A stretch of DNA of 39,674 nucleotides, taken from positions 83,154 to 122,827 of the forward strand of contig JACPGI010000009.1 in assembly GCA_016182565.1 (NCBI GenBank), read 5' to 3'. A program made the position numbers and the translations under genes. Below the pieces are notes generated by a model. The model did no database searches. It saw nothing but the letters and a program-made list of their open reading frames with translations, and had not been told where the DNA came from. Of this stretch, positions 1 through 7,969 are shown piece after piece; position 1 is the stretch's first letter; each line of letters opens with the position of its first letter. This DNA comes from a candidate division WWE3 bacterium (GTDB lineage: Bacteria; Patescibacteriota; WWE3; UBA101185; UBA10185).

Positions 1-1
1 T

Positions 2-202
2 ACAGATTTACCTGCCTACCTACCTTTTAAGGACGTTTGTTACATTTCTAAGTCATACGAGGAATTTTCAAAAAATATCAGTTTGGCTCTAAAAGAAGAC
101 AGTTTGGAGAAAATTAGTCAGAGGGTAAAGATTGCCTCTGAAAATAATTGGGATGGCAAACTTCATAAAATGCTCGAATATGTCTATTTAGCTCTAAAAT
201 AA
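2..202 (+). CDS. Glycosyltransferase, C-terminal end (partial)
   Basis: An open frame enters from the left edge and stops with TAA at 200-202, giving 66 residues. The tail reads like the end of a GT4-type glycosyltransferase: a stretch typical of the last helices, then NNWDGKLHKMLEYVY, matching the 'W..k...l...y' ending common in that family. The catalytic region lies outside the window. It precedes a polysaccharide locus on the same strand, which supports the call. An orphan small gene with its own promoter separates it from the next glycosyltransferase. The family is inferred only from this tail. Confidence 0.55.
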   Translation, partial: TDLPAYLPFKDVCYISKSYEEFSKNISLALKEDSLEKISQRVKIASENNWDGKLHKMLEYVYLALK

Positions 203-238
203 CACTTAAAAATAGAAAAATCATGCATTATTTAACTC

Positions 239-267
239 TTGCATAAATCCTTCCAAAAACATACTAT
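239..267 (+). promoter_or_regulatory. Promoter of the orphan gene at 344
   Basis: TTGCAT (239-244) and TACTAT (262-267) are separated by 17 nt, a standard sigma-70 layout. Transcription would start near 274 and leave a leader of about 70 nt before the ATG at 344. This differs from most conserved genes here, whose -10 box lies right next to the start codon. Confidence 0.5.
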
Positions 268-343
268 AAGCGAAAACCCAAACTTGATCCGTAAAATTAT
301 CAAACTTACCGAGATCAAAAACCTTATCAGAAGCGAGGAAACT

Positions 344-628
344 ATGTCAATTTTACCTGTCTTTCAACCTACAGATACAACACTTGAAGCAGAGTTTGTA
401 TCGGCGACCTTCAATCGGATCTTGGTATACGAGAGAGGGGCGAAATTTTTTGTACTCCTTCTAATACCTTCGAGGAAAGATTTTCAAACCCCTCAGGATT
501 GGAGGGTAGAAAATAGTCTTACACCAGGTGAACTTGGGCGTCGTGGGTTTAAAGAACTACGTCGTCAAGCAGTTATCTCTGAGAGCCTTCGAGCATTACC
601 TTTCGGGTATTTTGCACGGGACCTCTAA
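344..628 (+). CDS. Orphan small protein, 94 aa, unknown function
   Basis: I do not recognise a family. I chose the ATG at 344 because GAGG at 334-337 lies at a good Shine-Dalgarno distance; the frame could extend upstream to a TTG at 239, but that codon is part of the -35 box. The protein (MSILPVFQPTD...) is soluble, with a hydrophobic core strand (FFVLLLIPS) and an Arg-rich C-terminal half (LGRRGFKELRRQ). It is flanked by its own promoter and by tandem hairpins, so it appears to be a single-gene transcription unit placed between two glycosyltransferase genes. Base composition looks richer in G and C than its neighbours by eye. It is one of nine such small genes in the window. Confidence 0.6.
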   Translation: MSILPVFQPTDTTLEAEFVSATFNRILVYERGAKFFVLLLIPSRKDFQTPQDWRVENSLTPGELGRRGFKELRRQAVISESLRALPFGYFARDL

Positions 629-719
629 GACACTTGCCAGCCACTGGACTTAAATTGAGATGTCCTGGCAGTCAAACTGGAAAAGCCTGCATTTACAACA
701 TGTGGTTTTTCCAGTTTTT
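629..719 (+). terminator. Tandem hairpins ending in a T tract
   Basis: Two hairpins follow the stop codon of the orphan gene. The first (629-673) pairs TGCCAG (635-640) with CTGGCA (665-670) and has an inner GAC/GTC pairing. The second pairs AAACTGGAAAA (674-684) with TTTTCCAGTTT (707-717) and runs into T residues, so it should act as an intrinsic terminator. The double structure is more than termination needs. Confidence 0.7.
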
Positions 720-740
720 CTTTTCTACAGCTTAAAAATG

Positions 741-753
741 TATAATTAACACG
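741..753 (+). promoter_or_regulatory. Leaderless-type -10 box before the 754 gene
   Basis: A perfect TATAAT (741-746) ends 7 nt before the ATG at 754, so the transcript would begin at or next to the start codon. No Shine-Dalgarno site is visible. This box drives the polysaccharide operon. Confidence 0.65.
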
Positions 754-1920
754 ATGAATATTCTCTATACAATTAACTCTACAAACAGGGGCGGCGCCGA
801 ACAACATGTAGCTGATTTAGTTGAAGGTATGGTACAAAGGGGGCATAAGGTATATGTATGGTGTCCTGAAGGTGAGTTTTTTGACATTTACAAAACCAAG
901 GGGGCACATGTTACAAAAGCAAAAATTTATCTTGATATTGATCCAATCTACATATTTAAACTCACAAAATTTCTCATAGTAAAAAAGATTGATATTGTTC
1001 ATGCCCATGAATTAAAAGCTGTGATTAACACACTTTTTGCTGCAAATGCAGCCGGGGTAAGAATAAAGGTTACTCATTCGCATACACCTATTTCTGAGTG
1101 GCAAATATCAGAATTAAAAAAAGCTATAAACATACATTTATTTAATACCCCCTTTGTGAATATGTTCTCAACAAGAGAAATTGCGCTAACAGAGACCCGC
1201 CGTGTTGCCAAAATAAAGGAAGGTATTTATGAAGCAAAACTTGAAATTATTCCAAATGGTATAAAAATTGAAGATTTTACTTTTGATACGTATCTTGCTG
1301 CCCAATATAAAAAAGAGATGCGGGCAAGGTATGAGATAAATGACACCGATTTTGTTTTTGGTTCGTTGGGTAGACTTTCAAAAGAAAAGGGAACAGCAGA
1401 CTTGATAGCTGCATTTGCAAAGTTGCTTACAAAATTGGAACAAATTAACTCAATAGAGAGAGATAATCTCAAACTTTTTATTGGTGGTGGGGGAGTGCTA
1501 TACGAGCAAATGAAAAAATTGGCAAAATCATTAAATATTGAAGATAAAGTGATTTTCACAGGTATTTATAGAGATGAGGATAAGGCAAAGCTTTTTAATC
1601 TCCTTGATGTTTTTGTTTTTCCATCACTTGCTGAAGGTTTTGGCTTTGTGTTAATTGAGGCCATGGCCATGTCGCTTCCGATCATTGCATCCGATCTTGA
1701 GGTCTTGCAAGAGGTTGGTGGAAGTTCTGTAATATTTTTTGATACAGGAAATGTGGATGATCTTTCTGAAAAAATGTTTAATTTATACCAGAAAAGAGAA
1801 CGACTTGATAATTTGAAATTAGAAAATAGACAACGTGTCGAAGCTTTATATACTATGTCAAATTTTATTGATAATTATGAAAACCTATACTTAAAACTTC
1901 TTGAGGAGGATAAGAGGTGA
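754..1920 (+). CDS. GT4-family glycosyltransferase
   Basis: A 388-residue GT-B enzyme that should move a sugar from a nucleotide donor onto a lipid-linked or cell-surface glycan in the cytoplasm. The N-terminal acceptor domain opens with NSTNRGGAEQHVADLV, the glycine-rich loop of family GT4. The C-terminal donor domain contains the E-x7-E motif in EGFGFVLIEAMAMSLPIIASD, which binds the nucleotide sugar. Length is normal. It is the first gene of a same-strand run reaching 9886; its last four bases overlap the GTG start of the next glycosyltransferase (translational coupling). Its leaderless start is fixed by TATAAT 7 nt upstream. Donor and acceptor cannot be told from sequence. Confidence 0.9.
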   Translation: MNILYTINSTNRGGAEQHVADLVEGMVQRGHKVYVWCPEGEFFDIYKTKGAHVTKAKIYLDIDPIYIFKLTKFLIVKKIDIVHAHELKAVINTLFAANAAGVRIKVTHSHTPISEWQISELKKAINIHLFNTPFVNMFSTREIALTETRRVAKIKEGIYEAKLEIIPNGIKIEDFTFDTYLAAQYKKEMRARYEINDTDFVFGSLGRLSKEKGTADLIAAFAKLLTKLEQINSIERDNLKLFIGGGGVLYEQMKKLAKSLNIEDKVIFTGIYRDEDKAKLFNLLDVFVFPSLAEGFGFVLIEAMAMSLPIIASDLEVLQEVGGSSVIFFDTGNVDDLSEKMFNLYQKRERLDNLKLENRQRVEALYTMSNFIDNYENLYLKLLEEDKR

Positions 1921-3044
1921 AAATACTCATGTGGGGTAGATATGATTTACTCTCCGCTATGGGTGGAGATAGAGTGCAGGTTGAAAACACTGCAAGTGAG
2001 CTTCGAAAACTTGGTGTAGAAGTAGATATAAGTACAAGTTTATCTACAAATCCAGCTTTATATGACCTAGTTCACATTTTTCAACTCGATTGGATGTCAG
2101 AAACATATTTTTATGCCCTGAAGGCAAAAAAATATAATAAACCTATTGTACTTTCCCCAATCCATCACAGCATAAAGGAAGTTGAAAGGTTTGATACCGA
2201 ATATACTTTTGGTCTTAGAAAACTTAGTAGTTTACTTTTTAAAGATCAACATAGGAGGGATACCCTCAAAAACATTTATCGAAGTTTTCATGATAGAAAA
2301 AAGCTTCCTACAACTATAGCTAGTATTTTTTTGGGTTTAAAAAATATGCACATTAAAACCCTTCAAATGGTTGATGTGGTTTTGGTACAAACAGAGCTTG
2401 AGGCTAGAGATTTGAAAGAGACATATGGTGTTAATATAGATTGGAGGAAAGTTCAAAACGGTGTTGGTGAGCAATTTTTTTATTCCGATACCATAAATGA
2501 AAACCCGCTTGGGGTGGAAGGCTATATTTTATGTGTAGGTAGGATTGAGGCCCGCAAAAACCAGCTTTCTATTATTCAAGCTGTAGAAGAGATTATAAAA
2601 GAGGACGAGATGCCGTTAAGCCTTGTATTTATAGGAAGAAAAAGTGATCATCACAGCAGATATGTTAAAGAGTTTGTTGCAAAGGTGTCTTCAAACAATT
2701 GGATAATTCATATTCCAGAAGTTCCATACCTTGAAATACCAGCTTACTTTAAATATGCTAAAGTTTGTATCTCTGCCAGCTGGTTTGAAACCTCAGGGTT
2801 AACCAGTCTTGATGCTTTATTCATGGGAACAAATGTTGTAGCAGCTGGAGATAGGGCCAAGGAGTTTCTTGGCGACTACGCATCTTATTGTGATCCAGGA
2901 AGTGTTGAGTCTATAAAGGAAGCTTTACGCAAAGAACTTACAAACAAAAACCCAAGTTTAAGTAGTGAATTTAAGAGAGAATTTACTTGGAAGCATTGTG
3001 CCGAACTGACTTATCAAACGTACCTTGATTTACTTAAGAAATAA
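1917..3044 (+). CDS. GT4-like glycosyltransferase
   Basis: A 375-residue protein starting with GTG inside the stop region of the previous gene (GTGA overlap). The beginning (MKILMWGRYDLLSAMGGDRVQVENTA) has the GT4 nucleotide-fold start and glycine-rich loop, and ILCVGRIEARKNQ marks the start of the donor domain. The usual E-x7-E motif appears as FETSGLTSLDALFMGTNVV, with Asp in place of the second Glu, so this is a divergent member. It probably acts with its neighbours in assembling one surface glycan. The specific linkage is unknown. Confidence 0.85.
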   Translation: MKILMWGRYDLLSAMGGDRVQVENTASELRKLGVEVDISTSLSTNPALYDLVHIFQLDWMSETYFYALKAKKYNKPIVLSPIHHSIKEVERFDTEYTFGLRKLSSLLFKDQHRRDTLKNIYRSFHDRKKLPTTIASIFLGLKNMHIKTLQMVDVVLVQTELEARDLKETYGVNIDWRKVQNGVGEQFFYSDTINENPLGVEGYILCVGRIEARKNQLSIIQAVEEIIKEDEMPLSLVFIGRKSDHHSRYVKEFVAKVSSNNWIIHIPEVPYLEIPAYFKYAKVCISASWFETSGLTSLDALFMGTNVVAAGDRAKEFLGDYASYCDPGSVESIKEALRKELTNKNPSLSSEFKREFTWKHCAELTYQTYLDLLKK

Positions 3045-3045
3045 T

Positions 3046-6000
3046 ATGCCATATTTTGAACTTGGGATTTTAGTAACAATATTTATTACCTCATTTATTT
3101 TAATACGTATAAATTTGCAAGTCTCCTTGATTGTGCTTTTGATACTATCGGTGTTTTTACATAAAGAATTTTTTAGTATCTATAGGTGGGATTTGCTACC
3201 AGTGCGAATTTTTATGCTTGCTTTTGCTATAAATTCCCTTTTTAACTGTCTTAGATGGATTTTAGACAAAACAATAAGTAAATCTGAAAAACTTTTACAG
3301 CTTAAGGGATTTTTTCTGGATCCGTTTGTGTTTTTGATTTCTCTACTGTGGCTTGTTTTTGGTATTTCCATACTTTATTCCGAAAATATCATGGAGAGTG
3401 TTTTGCTATACGGGTCATTTACAACGATTGTGATATTTGGTTTGACCTTTTATAAAAAATATTTTGGTAAGGTTACAGAGATTTTAACTTTGATAAAAAC
3501 GTATGTATTTTTGCTTTTTGGGCTTTGCCTTTTTGGCTTAGTTCAGCTTGGTGTGTATTTAAAAACTGGTTTTATATTCGGAGCATTGTGGAATGTGCCA
3601 ACTAAACTCCCAAGAATAGGGGCAACGTTTTGGGATGTAAATCATTTTGGAGCGCTTCTTGCTGCAACAATACCAATTGTAGGCATGTTTGTGCTAACTG
3701 CATATGGGTGGAGGAGAAAACTTGGATATAGTTTAATGCTTATTCCCATGGTTGCAGTTTTGCTTTTAACCAACTCAAGAAGCGCCTGGATTTTAGCTTT
3801 TGTTACCCTTCTATCTTTTATAGTTATTCAGGTTATAAGAAGGATAGGTTTTAAGGGTATTTACATTATTTTGTTTGTACTAGTTCTTATATCTAGCTTA
3901 GGTTTTTGGGAGTACAGTGATAAAAACAGTCGTTTTAGAGCGGAAATAAAAGACTATTTTCATTATCGGATAGATTCATTCGATTCCCATATCCTGCTTT
4001 TACAAGGTGCTTATCAGGTGCTTGAAATGTATCCATATTTTGGTGGTGGGTATGGAAGCTTTTATGAGCAATTTAGTAAAACTGAGGTAGCACCAACTTT
4101 TTTTGGTAGAGATCCCATTTCTATAACCTCAGGTCTTAGGGCGCCGGGGCATTCCATTTGGGGTGAGTTAGCGGCTGAAACAGGTTGGATTGGACTTTTT
4201 GTGTTTATTCTATTTATAGGCACTATAGTTTTAAGCCTTTTATACATCTCTCTGACAGAGAAAAGTTTTCAAAATGCACTCCTTGTTTCTGCAATGGTAT
4301 CTTCTATTGTAGGTTGGTTAGTAGCTGGTATTTTCTATTCTTATAAGGCCGAATTTTTTTGGCTTGTGATTTTTATATATTTTGTGTTTGGTATATCCAA
4401 TTATTTTCGACAATTTAATTTTAAAGATGTTCTGACTTACTTTAGTCAGTCAAATAAAGCTCCATACATTATCTTTCTTATGCTTGGTTTAGTTTTAATT
4501 TTTTGGGGACTAGGTGATCATCGACTTATTCCGTGGGATGAGGCTATCTATGCAAAAATTGCAAAGAACATGACGTTGTCCGGTGACTATATAAATTTAC
4601 ATTGGAATTTAACAAAGATATGGTATGAAAAACCACCGCTTGCGTTTTGGATGATGTCTTTGATGATGAATATTTTTGGTGTGACTGAATTTGCAGCCAG
4701 ATTTCCTACAGCCCTTTTAGGTTTTCTTACAGTGTTAGTTGTCTACGTGTTTGGTAAAAGATTATTTAGTAAATCCGCAGGGTTTCTTGCAGGAATTGCA
4801 CTTATCACTACTACCCAATTTTTGTACTACACAAGAACTTCCATGCTAGATGTCTCAGTAACTTTTTTCATAACTGTTGCCCTATATTATTACTGGAAAA
4901 CCGTTGAAAGCCGTGAAACAGGTAATGATGTAGTAAGTGGGATATCGAACCCTCAAATGTTTTCAGATCCCCAAGTCTCATCAGGCACCAAAGTAATCTA
5001 TAACAAGTATATAAATTGGATTTTAACCGGAATGTTTATTGGCCTTGGCGCAATGATAAAAAGTGTGATTGGGTTTTTGCCGTTTGTGATTATCTTTCTC
5101 AACGAAATTTATTTATTGATTACTAAAAAGACAAAATTTGAAGGTCTAAAATATCTGACACTCTTTGCATCAACAATGGTAGTTTTTCTACCGTGGCATA
5201 TCGTAATGTATACCATGTATGGCCAAAGCTTTATTGATAACTACTTTTTTTATCACATTTTAGAAAGAGGAACATCTGCGATAGAAGACAAGGGTGAACC
5301 GTTTTTTTGGTATATAACTGTAATGAAGGTGAGTATGCGTATATGGTTTATCGCCCTACTTGCGGCTCTTCCAGTATCTATTTTTTATGTCTTTAAGAAA
5401 AATTTAAAACATGTACTTTTGGTCATAGCTTTTTTTACTATCCTAATTTTCTTCTCAGCAGCACCGACTAAGCTTGTATGGTATATAACCCCAATTTATC
5501 CAATTGCTGTACTTATGATAGGTTTTTTTGGTGACTTTATTATGGAGAAGTTTAAGTTTATTAAAGGACTCCCCATGAAATTTATTACATACTATTTTGT
5601 TACTATGTTTGCATTGTTTTATTTATTTTTGGTAAGGGGTTTAGTTTATACAATAGATCTGACAGGACCAATGGCTGATCTTTTAGTATTAAAAGAAAAA
5701 CAATATGGTCTTACTACTCCGATGTATGTAGATAAAGTACCCCTTCCAATTGTTATGTTTTATTTAGATGGAGATTATAAAACTGTAGAATACTCTCAAC
5801 TTGAACGTGCTATAAAAAAGCAACCCTATAATGAACCACTAGCTTATGTCACAAAAATAAGTCGTCATGAGAGAATACAAAAGCTTTACCCCTCAGTGCT
5901 TCTTGTTAAACAACTTGAGGAATTTGCCCTAGGGTTCGAGAATTCAGATTATGAAAGGGATAAATTTCAGCTTGATATTATACAAGATCAAATTAAGGAC

Positions 6001-6150
6001 TTAGAAGATCAAATTACTACAAAACAAGTAAACGGTGAGGTAGTGACAGTAGATGTTCTTGAAAATCTTGCCGCACTAAAGGTATCAGAGCAAATGTATA
6101 CTAGGTCAATTGCTGTTGGACTTGCCTCAGTTTCCAAAGAGGAATTGTAA
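3046..6150 (+). CDS. O-antigen ligase/polymerase fused to a GT39 (ArnT-like) glycosyltransferase
   Basis: A 1034-residue multi-pass membrane protein joining two families normally encoded separately. Residues about 1-450 look like the Wzy_C/WaaL O-antigen ligase-polymerase family: many membrane helices, the FWDVNHFG and LLLTNSRSAW motifs, GGGYGSF near 332 and GHSIWGELAAETGW near 368. Residues about 475-930 look like GT39/PMT_2 (ArnT-like) enzymes that use polyprenyl-phosphate sugars: PWDEAIYAKIAKNM near 496 with the catalytic-type Asp-Glu, and KPPLAFW near 529. The soluble tail (about 940-1034) is rich in charged heptads and may be a coiled coil. I chose the ATG at 3046, one base after the preceding stop. 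A fusion could couple polymer transfer to glycan decoration; that is inference. Confidence 0.85.
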   Translation: MPYFELGILVTIFITSFILIRINLQVSLIVLLILSVFLHKEFFSIYRWDLLPVRIFMLAFAINSLFNCLRWILDKTISKSEKLLQLKGFFLDPFVFLISLLWLVFGISILYSENIMESVLLYGSFTTIVIFGLTFYKKYFGKVTEILTLIKTYVFLLFGLCLFGLVQLGVYLKTGFIFGALWNVPTKLPRIGATFWDVNHFGALLAATIPIVGMFVLTAYGWRRKLGYSLMLIPMVAVLLLTNSRSAWILAFVTLLSFIVIQVIRRIGFKGIYIILFVLVLISSLGFWEYSDKNSRFRAEIKDYFHYRIDSFDSHILLLQGAYQVLEMYPYFGGGYGSFYEQFSKTEVAPTFFGRDPISITSGLRAPGHSIWGELAAETGWIGLFVFILFIGTIVLSLLYISLTEKSFQNALLVSAMVSSIVGWLVAGIFYSYKAEFFWLVIFIYFVFGISNYFRQFNFKDVLTYFSQSNKAPYIIFLMLGLVLIFWGLGDHRLIPWDEAIYAKIAKNMTLSGDYINLHWNLTKIWYEKPPLAFWMMSLMMNIFGVTEFAARFPTALLGFLTVLVVYVFGKRLFSKSAGFLAGIALITTTQFLYYTRTSMLDVSVTFFITVALYYYWKTVESRETGNDVVSGISNPQMFSDPQVSSGTKVIYNKYINWILTGMFIGLGAMIKSVIGFLPFVIIFLNEIYLLITKKTKFEGLKYLTLFASTMVVFLPWHIVMYTMYGQSFIDNYFFYHILERGTSAIEDKGEPFFWYITVMKVSMRIWFIALLAALPVSIFYVFKKNLKHVLLVIAFFTILIFFSAAPTKLVWYITPIYPIAVLMIGFFGDFIMEKFKFIKGLPMKFITYYFVTMFALFYLFLVRGLVYTIDLTGPMADLLVLKEKQYGLTTPMYVDKVPLPIVMFYLDGDYKTVEYSQLERAIKKQPYNEPLAYVTKISRHERIQKLYPSVLLVKQLEEFALGFENSDYERDKFQLDIIQDQIKDLEDQITTKQVNGEVVTVDVLENLAALKVSEQMYTRSIAVGLASVSKEEL

Positions 6151-6153
6151 ACT

Positions 6154-7338
6154 ATGAAGATTGCTTTAGTGCATGATGATTTAATCCAAAGAGGTGGGGC
6201 TGAAGATATTCTTATAGCATTGCATGAAATTTTTCCACAGGCTCCAATCTATACCTCAGTTGCTTCCAAATATTGGCTTGATTATTGTAAGAATCGAGGC
6301 ATTGAACTAAGACTTTCTTTTCTACAAAAAGCGCCGTTTGCAGTTGAGCTAAATAGATATTATGCGACATTTTTACTTCATGCTTTAGCTTTTGAGGCTT
6401 TTGATTTCTCAGAATTTGATATCGTTATTTCATCATCCTCGCGTTTTGCGCACGGTATAATCACAAAACCAACAACTACCCACATTTCGTACATGAATAC
6501 CCCCGGACGTATGTTTTGGGAGGCGGATGATTATTTTAAAAGTGAGGACTATGGTTTTCTTATGCCTTTTAAATTTTTGGCACGTATAGTTTTGGCATTA
6601 CCACTCTCTCATCTTAGATTATGGGATTACATCGTGTCTAAAAGAGCCGATAAAATAATAGCTAATTCAAAAACCCCACAAGCTAGGATAAAAAAATATT
6701 ATGGGAGAGATGCCGATATTATTTACCCGTTTGTAGATTCTAACTTGTATGGTGATATGCCAGGAGAAACTAGTTCCAATGTTTTTCCAATTGAAAAATA
6801 CTTTTTAATTATTACTCGTCTTGTATCTTGGAAGAGGGTAGATATAGCAATCGAAGCTTGTATAAGACTTGGCTTGAACTTAAAAATTATAGGTGTGGGA
6901 AGTGATTTCAAAAGGTTACAAAGGCTAGTAACGAAACTTAATAAAAAAGTTTTTAATGGTTATATTTCTGCAGAGGCCACAAACAGCAAAAGTAAGATAG
7001 AGTTTTTGGGTCGAGGGGATTCAGTAAAAATAGACTTGCTAAAAAACTGCATAGCCCTTATAAATACACAGGCTGAAGACTTTGGTATAGTTCCACTTGA
7101 AGCAATGGCTGCAGGTAAACCTGTAATTTCTTATGGAGGAGGTGGGGCTTTGGAGACTGTAATTCCAGGTCAGACCGGTGAATTTTTTTCTGAACAGACT
7201 TCTGAATCTTTGGCAAAGCTTCTTGTGGAATTTGACCCCAAAAAATACAAAGCTGAGCTTTGCAGAAAACAAGCACGAAAATTTGATAGAATAGAGTTTG
7301 TAACTCAAATCAAAAATTATGTTTTACGATGTAGGTAA
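6154..7338 (+). CDS. GT4-family glycosyltransferase
   Basis: A 394-residue glycosyltransferase starting 3 nt after the previous stop. The N-terminus (MKIALVHDDLIQRGGAEDILIALHEIFPQ) is typical of GT4 enzymes of the WbaZ-like mannosyl/rhamnosyl type. IITRLVSWKRVDIAIEA opens the donor domain, and EDFGIVPLEAMAAGKPVISYGGGGALET carries the E-x7-E nucleotide-sugar motif. It should act in the cytoplasm on the same lipid-linked glycan that the following phosphoglycosyl transferase starts. Its last 20 bases overlap that gene, so translation is probably coupled. The sugar used is not known. Confidence 0.9.
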   Translation: MKIALVHDDLIQRGGAEDILIALHEIFPQAPIYTSVASKYWLDYCKNRGIELRLSFLQKAPFAVELNRYYATFLLHALAFEAFDFSEFDIVISSSSRFAHGIITKPTTTHISYMNTPGRMFWEADDYFKSEDYGFLMPFKFLARIVLALPLSHLRLWDYIVSKRADKIIANSKTPQARIKKYYGRDADIIYPFVDSNLYGDMPGETSSNVFPIEKYFLIITRLVSWKRVDIAIEACIRLGLNLKIIGVGSDFKRLQRLVTKLNKKVFNGYISAEATNSKSKIEFLGRGDSVKIDLLKNCIALINTQAEDFGIVPLEAMAAGKPVISYGGGGALETVIPGQTGEFFSEQTSESLAKLLVEFDPKKYKAELCRKQARKFDRIEFVTQIKNYVLRCR

Positions 7339-7951
7339 AAGATTAATGGATATATTTGGCGCCATAGTGGGAATTATCCTGTTTTCCCCTCTTATGGTAG
7401 CTGCGGCCATACTTGTAAAAATTGTATCGCCGACAGGACCAATTCTTGCAGACATACCTTTAAGAAGCGGTAAAAACGGTAAGCCTTTTTTCATGTATAA
7501 GATAAGGTCCATGTTCCCAGGTGCACATGAACAAATGCTTGCGGATCCTGTTTTAAGTGAAATGCATAGAGCTGGAGGTTATAAACTTGATCCTGATCCA
7601 AGACTTATTCCGGGTGCTAAGTATCTAAGAAAATCAAGTGTTGATGAAATGCCTCAATTTTTTAATATTTTAAAAGGGGACATGAGTCTTGTAGGTCCAA
7701 GACCTTATTTTGTCTATGAGCTAATTGAACAATATGAAAGATATCCGGAGGCTCAAAGTTATGTAGATAAGCTAAAAACAGTTAAGCCAGGTCTTACTGG
7801 ACCTTGGCAAGTGGGAGGTAGATCAGAGTTAACATTTGTGGAACGCGCTAAAAAAGATGCCGAGTATGCAAATAGGCGTTCTCTAATGTATGATTTACTA
7901 ATAATATTAAAGACTCCTTTTGCTGTAATTTCATCAAAGGGTGCAGTTTAA
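7319..7951 (+). CDS. Phosphoglycosyl transferase (bacterial sugar transferase, PF02397 type)
   Basis: A 210-residue monotopic membrane enzyme that should transfer a sugar-1-phosphate from a nucleotide sugar to undecaprenyl phosphate, the first step of glycan assembly. The sequence shows the N-terminal membrane-embedded helix (RLMDIFGAIVGIILFSPLMVAAAILV), the KIRSM segment, the conserved LRKSSVDEMPQFFNILKGDMSLVGPRP block and the KPGLTGPWQVGGRS block near the C-terminus. This is the short PglC/WcaJ-core form without the extra N-terminal membrane domain. Being the initiating enzyme, it defines this cluster as a lipid-linked glycan locus. Confidence 0.93.
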   Translation: MFYDVGKRLMDIFGAIVGIILFSPLMVAAAILVKIVSPTGPILADIPLRSGKNGKPFFMYKIRSMFPGAHEQMLADPVLSEMHRAGGYKLDPDPRLIPGAKYLRKSSVDEMPQFFNILKGDMSLVGPRPYFVYELIEQYERYPEAQSYVDKLKTVKPGLTGPWQVGGRSELTFVERAKKDAEYANRRSLMYDLLIILKTPFAVISSKGAV

Positions 7952-7969
7952 ATTTTTAGAAAGAAAAAA

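Noticed and set aside
239..343. TTG start at 239 for the first orphan gene
   Set aside because: That TTG is part of a likely -35 box and the extension has no ribosome site; the ATG at 344 has one.
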